A stretch of DNA of 64,000 bases, taken from positions 620,001 to 684,000 of the forward strand of contig JAKSYS010000881.1 of the NCBI GenBank assembly GCA_022925895.1, given 5' to 3'. Shown here in pieces: positions 1 through 9,662 of the stretch; the first letter of the stretch is position 1; each line of letters starts with the position of its first letter. Both the position numbers and the translations under genes were made by a program. This stretch comes from Fragilaria crotonensis. Taxonomy: Eukaryota > Bacillariophyta > Fragilariophyceae > Fragilariales > Fragilariaceae. The notes below the pieces were generated by a model. The model worked only from the letters and a program-made list of their open reading frames with translations. It did not search any database and was not told the DNA's origin.

Positions 1-1097
1 GCAACGTCAAGTTGGTTACCAAGCAATACATAGGTACCAAAGGTTGCGAGCGATATTGTAAGTGGGACTGCCGCAAAAGTCAGGAAGGTGAACATGCGGC
101 CGATCAGGTACCACAGCAAGTGTCGTAGCTCAATCTTCCGGAGAGATTCGACCTTCTCTCGAAAAGGCATTTCCCAGGCCTGTAACTTGACGACTTTCAT
201 GTTTCCAAGTACTTCATTGATCAACTCAATCCTCCTGTCCTTCGCAGTCATCAATGACTGCTGCATCCGCCCCATGTAAGCGGCGGAGATAGCTGTCAGG
301 GGAATGCTCAGGATTATGACAAGCACACCCGACAGAATGCTGACTCCCATTTGCTGCCACAAGAATAACAAAGCAAGTGTGATTTGCAATATGGAATACC
401 ATAGTGAATGCAGGTATGTGACAATGTCTTGTAGACGTTGTGCGTCAGTACTCATTAAATTCGTGATTTCACCGACTTCTTTGTGACTTCCAGCAAGCAC
501 AAGTGACTTTCGATAAATGGCAGTGATCACCGCTGTTCGTATACGTAAACCAACCCTGTAGCACATGAAGTAGTAATGTCGAAGCGTTATTGACATGATA
601 ATCTGAGCCGCTACAACAGCAAGAGTCAGTCCAATGCCGTGCCAGAAAGGGGCATTCGGTGTGCGAATGTAGATTATCAGACCCTTTAAAACTTGAGGGC
701 CAACAAATTGGAAAAGATCATGAATCAACTTCAATATACCTGCAGTGCAAAAGTCTAAGTAGTAGGCGTTCCATAGCACCAGAGCCAGGGTTGGTTCTGA
801 TTCATTTGACGACCCTCGTCGCACTTCCTTTGACCAACTACGGTGAAATTGTTCCATTACTTGAGCTGTTCTGTCATCATGTGGAAGGGGAAATTCGCGA
901 AGGTCGTCAACATCCAGCCGACGTTTGGTATTACCAAGTTCCAGCAGAGGTGAAAGCCATCCAAACGTTAGCCGAGACAACCAAGGTGGTGCATCAATGG
1001 GATCTGGTGCATGACGAACAAACGGTTCATTTTCTCCATCTCCATTATCCACAGACCCATAACTTCCAAGCTTTGAGGCATTGAGCTTTGCGGTCAT
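1..1097 (-). CDS. ABC transporter, ABCC/MRP family, N-terminal part (runs off window)
   Basis: An open frame runs leftwards from the ATG at 1097 to the window edge without a stop, giving about 365 residues. The N-terminus has the PPWLSRLTFGWLSPLL motif that opens the first transmembrane domain of multidrug-resistance-associated proteins. It continues through the typical helices and the stretch around RVGLRIRTAVITAIYRKSL, then NLMSTDAQRLQD and an LQAWE segment (intracellular loop of ABCC exporters). No nucleotide-binding domain is reached; it should lie beyond position 1. Family knowledge: ABCC proteins are ATP-driven exporters of glutathione or organic-anion conjugates, often on the vacuolar or plasma membrane. 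The substrate cannot be told. There is no intron in the visible part. The family call is firm; the subfamily member is open. Confidence 0.9.
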   Translation of the reverse strand, partial: MTAKLNASKLGSYGSVDNGDGENEPFVRHAPDPIDAPPWLSRLTFGWLSPLLELGNTKRRLDVDDLREFPLPHDDRTAQVMEQFHRSWSKEVRRGSSNESEPTLALVLWNAYYLDFCTAGILKLIHDLFQFVGPQVLKGLIIYIRTPNAPFWHGIGLTLAVVAAQIIMSITLRHYYFMCYRVGLRIRTAVITAIYRKSLVLAGSHKEVGEITNLMSTDAQRLQDIVTYLHSLWYSILQITLALLFLWQQMGVSILSGVLVIILSIPLTAISAAYMGRMQQSLMTAKDRRIELINEVLGNMKVVKLQAWEMPFREKVESLRKIELRHLLWYLIGRMFTFLTFAAVPLTISLATFGTYVLLGNQLDV

Positions 1098-1569
1098 CTC
1101 ATGAGTTGGAGAAGTGTCATGTGTGATATGTCATTTTGGGGACTGGTGCGATCTGCGATCTGCGAGACTGCAGTAGGTAGTAGGTATGGTGGTATGGATA
1201 GATGATACTCCGAGTACTTGTATTCATATCAATAAACTGTAGTAGATGATAGGGGATTTATGTTTTGACGTTTTGACTATATCTCGAAGAAGAGTTTAGC
1301 CATGTGCTCCAAGTACGCATGTACATTTTCACCGTAACAATGTAGTACTCCAGTACTGTACTCCACCATGGTAGTCTATCGTAGATGTCATACTGTAGGC
1401 TATTGTCCTCGCCTGAGCTCTGAGTACTACTACTAGAGGACCAGGTACTGCGTCCTCGTGTACCATTACTGGTAGATAACTACTTATACAGTCGGTGCAG
1501 TTTACTCAGGCAGATCCACAAGCTAAGTGTTCTTTACCAATAAATTCGGCTTATCAGGTTCTACGTGAT
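1098..1569. other. Spacer between ABCC and carrier genes
   Basis: No coding signal is seen. The stretch is rich in short GTAC-centred palindromes, for example tactccgagtac near 1205 and agtactccagtactgtac near 1342, as in other host-gene spacers of this window. It lies upstream of the ABCC start and downstream of the carrier stop, so it should hold the ABCC promoter (inference). Confidence 0.5.
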
Positions 1570-3027
1570 CTAGTCAAACCATTCCAGCAAGATGGCATCT
1601 CGAATGGCGATGTAGGCTATGACATTGAGAGGCTCTAACCATGCTCGACCTATGCCGAGATACGCCACACGCTCGAACCATCCTCGGAACAGGTTCCGCA
1701 CTCCGCCTTCGCTTTCTTGAATGACTGTTTTCATTGTCCTCAGCACACCTTCGCCAGATCCACCATCAATGCCATCAGTAGGATCATCGTTACTGTCAAC
1801 GAAAATCCGAGTCCGAGCTACATCAAATGGAGTTGTTAACAGGGCACATATGCATGCTGTCCCGATGTATATGAGCTCATAGCGACCAATGCCTTCATTT
1901 CCTTGCGCAATCAGGCCGTTCAAAGTAATTCGCGAAATCAAATAGGGCACGTCGGTCAATATCGCGGCCGGAAGTCGTTTGAGACCGTCGCTGAACCAGT
2001 TACCAGCAATTTTAGACGAGTCTGTGTCATCGTCACTGTGGGGCGTACCTACTTGAAGACGCACAGCACGCACATCAACAGGTGTCCGGATAATGATGGT
2101 AATGACATCCGCCACGAGAGCGCCAACAACCGCCACGACGATGTCGTCCATTTTTCCCGGTGTGTTCAATGTCATTGTCAGCATTCGTTTCGTTATATCT
2201 CGCACACCGTAGTAGACACCAGTGCAAGGAACAGTAACCAGTAGTGACGGGAGCATGCCCGCGTACAGATTGCCTTCCCTCACCTGTCGCTGAAACGAAA
2301 GCCGTAGCACCTTGAGACGACGCAGGATCCGTAGTCTCTTCTTACGGTTGACACCGTAGCGTCGTCGAATGCTCCTTCGTCTTCCCTCTACCGCCTGCAC
2401 TCTAGACTTGACGGTCTTGAGGGGATATAGTATGCTTGTACGAACCATTTCTACCACAGATCCAGCGATAATTGCGGACTGCATTAGTTCGACATTTGGA
2501 ATCTCCCTGATAACTATCGGTTTAGGTCGCAGCCACGTAGGTACCCAATTCGGAAATTCGAGTGCAATCACTTTGTTCAAGGTCTTACGATCAACTGTAA
2601 TACATGGTGCATCTTGGGATAGGATGGTCGGGGGACACATGAGGGAAACGTTGATCCGATTCTCGGCTGCTACCGTGGTCAGGTTGATGGGGGCAAGCTT
2701 GAGCCCGCGAGTTTTCGTTCCATTTATTGATTTGATAGGCTTCTTGGTGCTTTTTTGGTTCGACAGACTGTTAAGGTGCGTACTATTCTCGGAAGCGTGA
2801 ACCGTGAGACCGATGATCCCAACACCCAAAGTTGCAAGACTCGCTGAAATCAATACCCGGCGTGACACACCTTCACGCTTTTTAGGAATACCAAGATCAG
2901 GCTTCTTGCTAGGGAGGCCATACACCTTTGATCTTGGTCCAACCAACTTCACTGAATATTGAAAGCCATTTGTCAGAAGAAGTGCACAACACAGCAGAAT
3001 GTAGGCTTTCTCAAGTTGCCTTGACAT
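1570..3027 (-). CDS. Mitochondrial carrier family protein with plastid-type leader
   Basis: 485 residues from the ATG at 3027. The frame stays open to 3126 but without another ATG. Residues 1-21 form a hydrophobic signal-like segment ending ...LLTNG before FQYS, resembling the diatom plastid import site where an aromatic residue follows signal cleavage. The C-terminal two thirds carry the three carrier repeats: PLKTVKSRVQ, PVDVRAVRLQ and PFDVARTRI each match the P-x-[DK]-x-x-[KR]-x-[RK] signature, each followed by a second helix. A stretch GGVRNLFRGWFERV fits the end of the third repeat. Known family role: solute exchange across organelle membranes; S-adenosylmethionine carriers are the closest in feel, but the substrate is not proved. 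An inner plastid-envelope location is an inference from the leader. A long Arg/Lys-rich loop (around RRRSIRRRYGVNRKKR) is unusual for the family. Confidence 0.8.
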   Translation of the reverse strand: MSRQLEKAYILLCCALLLTNGFQYSVKLVGPRSKVYGLPSKKPDLGIPKKREGVSRRVLISASLATLGVGIIGLTVHASENSTHLNSLSNQKSTKKPIKSINGTKTRGLKLAPINLTTVAAENRINVSLMCPPTILSQDAPCITVDRKTLNKVIALEFPNWVPTWLRPKPIVIREIPNVELMQSAIIAGSVVEMVRTSILYPLKTVKSRVQAVEGRRRSIRRRYGVNRKKRLRILRRLKVLRLSFQRQVREGNLYAGMLPSLLVTVPCTGVYYGVRDITKRMLTMTLNTPGKMDDIVVAVVGALVADVITIIIRTPVDVRAVRLQVGTPHSDDDTDSSKIAGNWFSDGLKRLPAAILTDVPYLISRITLNGLIAQGNEGIGRYELIYIGTACICALLTTPFDVARTRIFVDSNDDPTDGIDGGSGEGVLRTMKTVIQESEGGVRNLFRGWFERVAYLGIGRAWLEPLNVIAYIAIRDAILLEWFD

Positions 3028-3610
3028 CTTCTGTGTGCTGGTGCCTCTACCGTAGAGTCTAGAGTGCAGATTGGGTGATGGATTGACGTCTGTCGTACGC
3101 CTGCCGCCAACGTGTCGCAAATACACGCAAAACTGGCTACGCTTTTCTTCTAGTACTGCAATTGTGTACTCTCTATAGTCCCTTTGTCCTTTGTACCAAC
3201 GGGTCTATCACATAAATCACATAATCACTAAACGTTATATTTGAAACGATGTTACTGTGAGATCTACTTTTCATGTTACATAGTAAACACGTGTCGGTGC
3301 GTGTCTGAGAATGTCGCGGTGTACTCAACGCCAATGCACCACGCTAAAACTTCCACCAAATCCGAGCCAGCCCCTTCCAACGGCAACAGAGGGGCGATCA
3401 GAGTACCTTTTGGAACTCCGACACGCGTTGCAGACGTGATGGATGTTGGATAGAGGTATACGGATTGTTTTTGTTTCATAAGAAGGGGCATCAGTTGAGA
3501 GGTAGATCACTTTCGGCTCTCGATCAAAAGATATCACAGTCTTCACTCGTTAAGTCTCGAGTCCCTACGACAACCATCAAAAATCCTTAAGCGATTTCGC
3601 ATTTTGAAGG
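3028..3610. other. Divergent spacer, promoter region of two genes
   Basis: It lies between the divergently transcribed carrier and membrane-protein genes, so it should carry both promoters. Short frames on both strands around 3240-3546 overlap one another, show no family features and look like chance. No other element was recognised. Confidence 0.4.
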
Positions 3611-5040
3611 ATGAGCATCTACGTTCTCCACCTCACTGCTGGCATCCTCTTCCTTCTGGTAGCCTGCCTTAGCCTTTTCGTCCTATTTCGGCACATTGAA
3701 ATTCGCAAGATAGAGCATCTGAACGTACAAAATGAAGGCATGACACCTGTTACAAAACAGAGGAGACACACTAGCAAGGACGACGCAATCGTTCTCCTCC
3801 GAGTCCTTTTGGTGGTCGTTTTCCTCATCATTCTTATGGATGAAGATAGGGGTACGCGATGGGTAATGGTGGTGATTTCCTATCTCTTGGTTACCTTTCT
3901 CTCCCTCCTTTTCCTGGCCAAGAGTGGTAACTTGGCCCCATCGGTTCGTGAGCGAAAATGGGAATACTTGGCTCTCTTCTCTGTTCTGGTGTTTGCTGCG
4001 GGTGCTGCGATTGCGTTGATTAACTACTCCGTACTCATGATGAAATACGGTAAATCATACTTTGGAGCGGCTAGAATCGTCGGCTACAACGAGGAAGAGG
4101 ATGCAGAGGAAGTCGAGTATTACAACGAAGGTGACGCCGCGGAGGATCAAGGTGAGGGTGAAGGCGATGGTGAGAAAGAAGGAGGCGAAGGCGATGGTGG
4201 TGGAGGCGAAGGCGAGGGTGGTGGAGGCGAAGGCGAGGATGGTGGAGGCGAAGGCGAGGGTGGTGGAGGCGAAGGCGAGGGTGAAGGCGAGGGTGGAGGC
4301 AGACGTAAGCTTGAAGATGAACAAGCGGATGGCGACGAGGTAGGTCTCCGCATGTCGGTCCCTTTGACAGTGTCATTGTTTATCTGATGCATTTTAAAAC
4401 TCAGGAAGGGGAGGGAGGACAAAGTGGGGATAGCGGCGATAGTGGAGATAGCGGCAGTGGTGATAGTGGCAGTGGTGACAGTGGCAGCGGAGATGGCGGG
4501 GATGGGGCATCTGGCGATGAGTATGCCTACATCAAGGTAGCATGGGGAGGAGAGTGGGGATGCCCTTCTCACCCAAATAAATACTGCACTGCAAACATTG
4601 AAACTCCATGTAGCCAATGGGATGTCGACAATGTGTACGGCACTAACACTCCTGCGGACTGGAAATACTGGAACAACAAGGTCGATGGTCGCCTTGATGG
4701 GACCTTTTCGTGTGGATATGGATTTGAAGAGGGCAGCGGAGGCGGTGATTATGATGCCTACACGTCTCCACTCAGCGCAGATGCAGGTGATGGGTACCCA
4801 TACGCCTATATTGTCGGTGATTGCGCAACATGCTCTGCTAACTGGGCTTGGACGCCTTACCACAGACGATCTGATGAAATGTCTGGATACAGCTCATTGT
4901 TCGTGGTTTACCTTCTCCTTTCAGTAGCTGCACTGTTGGTGTATGCTGTCCTCAATGTTGTAAGGCACTTTAGAAAGGTTCGGAAGAGTAGCAGCAACGA
5001 CGCTGTTCTTCTTGCGAACGAAGGTGGTGAATCTGCTTAA
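3611..5040 (+). CDS. Multi-span membrane protein with Gly/Glu repeat, one intron
   Basis: Exons 3611-4339 and 4405-5040 join in phase 0 across a 65-bp intron (donor gag|gtaggt, acceptor actcag|gaa), giving 454 residues. Without splicing the first frame ends at 4387. Order: hydrophobic helix at 4-26, three more helices between about 60 and 145, then an acidic Gly/Glu tract built from seven-residue GGGGEGE units. A Ser/Gly/Asp linker follows. Next comes a lumenal-looking domain with paired cysteines (CPSHPNKYC, ETPC, FSCGYG, DCATC) and a fifth helix near the C-terminus (FVVYLLLSVAALLVYAVL) with a short basic tail. No known family is recognised. The cysteine spacing suggests a disulphide-bonded outer or lumenal domain (inference). 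The gene is convergent with the UFD1-UBX gene, 96 bp away. Confidence 0.75.
4195..4300 (+). repeat. 21-bp coding minisatellite (GGGGEGE)
   Basis: About four direct copies of the unit ggtggtggaggcgaaggcga plus g, with a few base changes and a shortened last copy. They encode seven-residue acidic glycine-rich repeats in the membrane protein. All three forward frames stay open across it, which explains the many overlapping frames here. Confidence 0.85.
4340..4404 (+). other. Intron in membrane-protein gene
   Basis: 65 bp with GT-AG ends. It is inferred because the two flanking frames are in phase and both encode the same low-complexity Gly/Glu/Ser/Asp style, while reading through meets a stop at 4385-4387. 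Confidence 0.7.
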
Positions 5041-5136
5041 GCTCCCTATGTCACATTTCCATGTTGTTCCTTTATCCTGATACATGTAATTCCTACAACC
5101 TGGATGGTTTTCCTAGTTTTCCTTTAAATATGCTCT

Positions 5137-6627
5137 CTATAGCTGTTCTAGCAAAAAGAGTTCTTGTCCAGGTTGAATACCTGCAGCGGAGAGGATCGCG
5201 TCTTGTACAGTTAATACCCGCCGCGGAAATCGTGTTACCAACTGAAACGTTTTGATGTTCGTCAACGACGAGGCAAAAGAGAACAGGTCTCGCACTGTCG
5301 CCACGTTCACGTCAAATCGCCTTCGCCCAGAGCTCTGATCGGTTCGAATTTGCACCGTACATATTGACTCAATTTGGTCAGCCGGTGGTTCTGGGCGCAA
5401 GTCAAGAATGGGCAACGGTGAAACAGTTGACTCAATTCTGCTAGTTGGAATTGAACCGCCTTCCTCGTTCGTTGGCACTTTGCTTTCAATCAATGCTGTG
5501 GTCAACGCGTTCGCGGAGTTGTTCGCCAAGGAATAGCCGCTCGGTTGCGATAGAGTCGTCTCCAGTGGAGGTACAAACGCGTTATTCTGTTCAGCTTCAT
5601 TATTGACACCAATATCGACCACAACATCTGTGTTCACACACGATATAGAATTCCAGTGGGAGGGAGTCACTGAAGCTACCGTCAAGTCATATTTCTGTCC
5701 ACGATACCAAGCGTGTACCGTGTCACCAACAGAGAGAGTTGCACGAGATCTCACCAAGGATTGCTCCAATACCAGTTTGACATCTTTGAGTAGGTGAAAG
5801 CCGTTGCGAATGGCATCCATAGTCGGAATCAACGTGCATCCTGTTCCTTTGGGAAGCTTAACGAGCGAGATCTCCAAGGGAACATCTGGTACATCGAAAC
5901 AGCCCCATGCTAAGTGTCCAGGCGTACGTTCACTGTCTACATCCATCGCGCTGTCTTCAGCTTGAGAGGGATCGTAAGTGCGCCTAGATGGGACAACATC
6001 AGCTTCGACGCGTCGTCTTTGAGGGTTCAATAAGGCGGCTGCAATCGACACTGGTAAACCGACATGCCCCTCGTCTTGAGTGAATTCCACGACCGTCGCA
6101 TGAGAATAAGAAATGTATTTATGAGACAGCTCTTCTAGGTATTCCGTTTGTTCCTTCTTTCCATCATCGTCTTCATCGGAATCATCCGCCACAGCATCTT
6201 CGACGGGAATTTTGAGATTTCGCATGGCCAATGAAGCTGGAAAGATGTAGCTTGGATTTACAATTCCGATGCGAAACATCCATGGTGACGACGATCCGTC
6301 ACTCTCCATTGTTTGCGTTAATCGCTCTAAAACAGATGGAGGTAAAGCAATCTTGTCTCCATCTCCATGGATTGATGTTGCTCTGAGATGCAGCCCGCCA
6401 TGAGCCAATTCTTGAACGCCTAATGAACGCTCACACTTGCGCCACACGTCTCGTGCGTAGTCATTCTTGGCCAGTTCTCGCTCCCGCTGCTCTTTCATGA
6501 GTTGCTGCTGTCTTTTCCGATAGTCGGCTTCGCGTTTGGCCTTGGCAGACACATGATTGCTACGAGTTCGGCCGTGGAGCTTGGATTGCTCTCGCTCGAG
6601 TCGCTGTACTGCCTGGTCGAACTCCAT
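5137..6627 (-). CDS. UFD1-domain protein with C-terminal UBX domain
   Basis: 496 residues, single exon, ATG at 6627. Residues 1-65 are a charged, probably coiled-coil leader (repeats of R-E-Q-x-K style). Residues about 88-330 match the UFD1 double-barrel fold: IALPPSVLERL, HATVVEFTQDEGHVGLP, and LEISLVKLPKGTGCTLIPT, a hallmark of the second part. An acidic insert (DDSDEDDD) lies near 148-156. Residues about 418-496 look like a UBX domain: VQIRTDQSSGRRRFDV, then FQLVTRFPRRVL with the FPR loop that contacts Cdc48/p97, ending LFLLEQL. Family knowledge: UFD1 works with Npl4 as a Cdc48 cofactor recognising polyubiquitin, and UBX domains bind the Cdc48 N-domain. The fusion suggests a self-contained Cdc48 adaptor (inference). 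It is convergent with the membrane-protein gene. Confidence 0.85.
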   Translation of the reverse strand: MEFDQAVQRLEREQSKLHGRTRSNHVSAKAKREADYRKRQQQLMKEQRERELAKNDYARDVWRKCERSLGVQELAHGGLHLRATSIHGDGDKIALPPSVLERLTQTMESDGSSSPWMFRIGIVNPSYIFPASLAMRNLKIPVEDAVADDSDEDDDGKKEQTEYLEELSHKYISYSHATVVEFTQDEGHVGLPVSIAAALLNPQRRRVEADVVPSRRTYDPSQAEDSAMDVDSERTPGHLAWGCFDVPDVPLEISLVKLPKGTGCTLIPTMDAIRNGFHLLKDVKLVLEQSLVRSRATLSVGDTVHAWYRGQKYDLTVASVTPSHWNSISCVNTDVVVDIGVNNEAEQNNAFVPPLETTLSQPSGYSLANNSANALTTALIESKVPTNEEGGSIPTSRIESTVSPLPILDLRPEPPADQIESICTVQIRTDQSSGRRRFDVNVATVRDLFSFASSLTNIKTFQLVTRFPRRVLTVQDAILSAAGIQPGQELFLLEQL

Positions 6628-8640
6628 TGTTGTTGTTGGTGATGTTCTTTAGCGTATGTACACAGTATGATAAGTGATCCTATGAGCCTCTGCACGATGC
6701 GATGGCACTATAATGGTCATACGTTTGAGTGAACGGAATTTCGATCTTCGATGATGTTCGATGACGGAGCTCGTAGAGCCTACAGTACCTGGTACTTGTA
6801 TACTTGTATGTCATATGGAATCTACATCTCGCATCTCACTTGTATGGCTGGTTTCATTGTTTTCTTATACATGTCGTACAACTTATGTAGGCTCCGTATA
6901 AAATTTCATGATCTAGAAATCTCGCACCCGACCCTGCATCCTCGCGCATCCAAATAACACGATCGACACCGCACAAAAACCCGAGTTGTCGACCATGATG
7001 GTGTAACGACGACTTCATCAACTTCCACTTCGAAACTGCCGACCCTTTTGATGCGTTCAGCTTCATTATCCATCTGATTACAGTCTTCAACTTGCAAGGG
7101 TCGGCAGTTCGGCCGCGATGAAGGCGCTACAGACAAATTACCAACGTGGGCTCGAAGTCATCAACATAACGAACAAAGGGCTGTTGGACAAGACCTATTT
7201 TCAAGCAATCAATGCCCAGTTCCAATCATGAATCCCTTGAAATTGATCGGGTCATGACGACAAATGAACCAAGGTGATGTTTTGTCACCATGACACTTGA
7301 TGACTTCACCAAATCTATCCAAAGTACAGGAGGCCGATTCCGAGGAGCTGTCATACACTCTTGCGATGGGTCAATTGAAGTCGTATTATTTGAACCATAG
7401 CATTATCTTAAAAGCAAAGTCAAAATTAGCTTAAGCAACCAAACACTCGCAACCATAGTAACCAGCAAACATTCTCAGATGTACCGTGACAAAGAAGTGT
7501 GCCTGCCCCCATCGACTTGAAATTTAGGAATCCGGACACACGAAAGGAATTTGGCACAAGCCATCAATCCTTGCTGCTAGAACAGCATTGTGAAATTTGG
7601 AGAAGCAAAGCTGATGGATGGTATGCTTCCTGGATCAAGAACAGGCACAGACACGGCTGGGGTGCTCTTCAGAGTCAATGCGTATGAAGGAGAAACGGCA
7701 ACGGAATCATGATGGATGCTCACAAACAACGGAAGGCTTTCTTTGTCTAGACGGTTGTCGCTCAGTCTGGCTTATGGATGGAATTGTGGACTACATGCAG
7801 ATGCAACGGCGACCTTTCCATGGCAAATGAAAGTCACAAACTCAACAAATACTATACTCAAGAACTCCGAGTTTCGGCGCACCAATGTATCATCTGTCAC
7901 AACTCAGAAACCTTGATTTGGTTGGCGTTGAATTACGCGGTAAGCCACAGCATCATCTGCTGCTTTCCCGGAGGCAAAGCTGAGTCACATATCCCTTGCG
8001 ACTCTCAGCCAATCTGATCTGGTGTGTCGCTCGGTTGCCGTCTGCAGGGATACACCATCACATCCGACTCAGACATGGTCTTGTTTGCAAGAAAATGGTT
8101 GATCTTGATGGCACAACCGTCAGTATTGAAAACATTGTAATGGCTGGGTCAAACCTTGTTTGCAATGTTGAATCCAGATGAATGAGACTTGGTAAGCAAC
8201 CAAGCCTTCAGAACTCAAAGAAACGCCCGATCCATTCAAGCCTCAATCAAACCAGCCTCTCCCAAGCACTTCAAAAAAGAGATCCTGGCAAGCTGTGTTG
8301 ATTCTGCAGACGCGATGATGAACGCCTTCCAGCACTTTCGAAACAAACTTGTTTTGTGCGAGACGCGATTGAGTATAGCAGCGGGGTCCGCGTGACAAAG
8401 CGTCGACATCGACGCATGCCATAGAATCTCACTTGGGAGCAAATTTGAGTCCATGGGTAAGTCCTTTGGCATGGATCATCCCAGCTTCGTGAATGGATGT
8501 CTTGGATCTGCTCTTGAAAGGAGTGTTTTCCTACAATTGACAAGCTGTATTGTAACGCAATGCAATCGAGGCATGGTCGTTGGTGAATGTGCTTCTCCTT
8601 GATTCTCATAGAGCGTGGAGTAAAAGATAGTAGTACGGAT
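6628..8640. other. Gene-poor stretch, no recognised gene
   Basis: Only short unrelated frames are present (for example 7499-7687, 7778-8017, 8271-8609), none with a family motif. The first 300 bp upstream of 6627 should hold the UFD1-UBX promoter and contain tagcctacagtacctggtac-type palindromes. The remainder, without the GTAC palindromes typical of host spacers, may be decayed mobile DNA, but nothing definite can be named. Confidence 0.4.
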
Positions 8641-8858
8641 GTATTGGCTTGAGCTAAATTTTTGTATTACTGAGGCTACGTGCTGCTACGATATGCAGGC
8701 CCAGGAAGGTCCGGCCCAAGCACGTTTCGGCCGTGAAGTTTATGACCGTCGTCAGATATGTGCAGGGATCTTCCCATTTGTATGTATTGCGAGATTTGTA
8801 GCTCCATTGGTCGAAGCAAACGAGGCGGCAAGGTTTTCTCTTCGTAAGTAAAAAATTG

Positions 8859-8953
8859 CTGACCGTCAGTAAAAAATTGCTGACCGACAGTAAATATTTA
8901 CTGACTGTCAGCAAAAAATCACTGACCGTCAGTAAATAATTGCTGACCGTCAG
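8859..8953. repeat. Array A: five 21-bp repeats with near-palindromic core
   Basis: The 11-bp core ctgaccgtcag (or a one-base variant) starts at 8859, 8880, 8901, 8922 and 8943, an exact 21-bp period. The cores are separated by 10 bp of A/T-rich sequence. Read on the minus strand, each unit encodes a heptad of the LLTVSNF type. It is the inverted partner of array B. Confidence 0.9.
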
Positions 8954-9019
8954 AAAATCTGATTTGTCTTTAAGAAGTTTTCGTGGACACATAGTATGTT
9001 CTTACGTCAGTAATTTCTC

Positions 9020-9114
9020 TTGACCGTCAGCAAATTTTTACTGACCGTCAGCAATTTTTTACTGACCATAAGCAAATTTTTGCTGACCGTCAGCAATTTT
9101 TCACTGACCGTCAG
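9020..9114. repeat. Array B: five 21-bp repeats, inverted relative to array A
   Basis: Cores start at 9020, 9041, 9062, 9083 and 9104, again exactly 21 bp apart; the core at 9062 is the most diverged. On the plus strand the units encode LLTVSNF/LLTVSKF heptads, the same heptad that array A encodes on the minus strand. The two arrays are therefore mirror copies around a centre near 8987, and a transcript through both could fold into a long imperfect hairpin. Confidence 0.9.
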
Positions 9115-9395
9115 CAAATTTTCACTTTGCGTCATGCACATGATAATAGCGCCAGCCTATGCTTCACGTTGCGTCACCACGACTCAGAATGGAAGCGATT
9201 TTCACCTCCAGGGTATCACGTGTTTTCGTCTGATTCACGATTCCCTAGGTATGGCCGGACCTTCCAGGATGAAACCAGCCATAGCATATAGCATATAGCG
9301 TATGACATACTACACTACCTAATACCATACTTAGTATGCGTACTTGGGGCTTGGGTTCGAAATTCGCGTCGGGTCATCAGCAGGCATGTTTTATA

Positions 9396-9662
9396 AGGCG
9401 ATCGCCTCTTACGTTCCTATAATATGGTCGCCTATTTTAGGCATTTTACGAGTTATGACCATTTCGACGGAGTAATCATACATGAACTGTCTTCTAACTT
9501 ACTGTTGACTGGTACGGGGGGAGCAATTTAATGAGCTAAAAGTGCTTCTTTTAGGCAAAACTCAACTTCCGAATAGGCGCACGGGCAAAAAAAGCGCTTA
9601 TTTTAGGCGCCATATCTCAAGTTTGCTTTAGGAAGATTAGGCGGGAACCCGGGAGATCGCCT
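9396..9662. mobile_element. Possible small MITE-like element
   Basis: A 267-bp block starts AGGCGATCGCC and ends GGAGATCGCCT, so its ends are inverted repeats with 10 of 11 bases matching. It contains three ttttaggc motifs and no coding frame. No target-site duplication is evident, so this is only a candidate. Confidence 0.3.

Noticed and set aside
659-1084. Plus-strand 141-codon frame
   Set aside because: It is the shadow of the ABCC coding sequence on the other strand, which has clear family motifs.
4055-4376. Several long frames on both strands over the Gly/Glu repeat
   Set aside because: The 21-bp repeat keeps every frame open; only the plus frame continues into membrane helices and splices on in phase.
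7118-8609. Small frames between UFD1-UBX and the 21-bp arrays as genes
   Set aside because: All are short, overlap on both strands and lack motifs or splice partners; chance frames are the simpler reading.
8859-9114. CRISPR-like array
   Set aside because: Spacers would be only 10 bp, A/T-rich and nearly alike, the context is a eukaryotic genome, and no cas gene is present.
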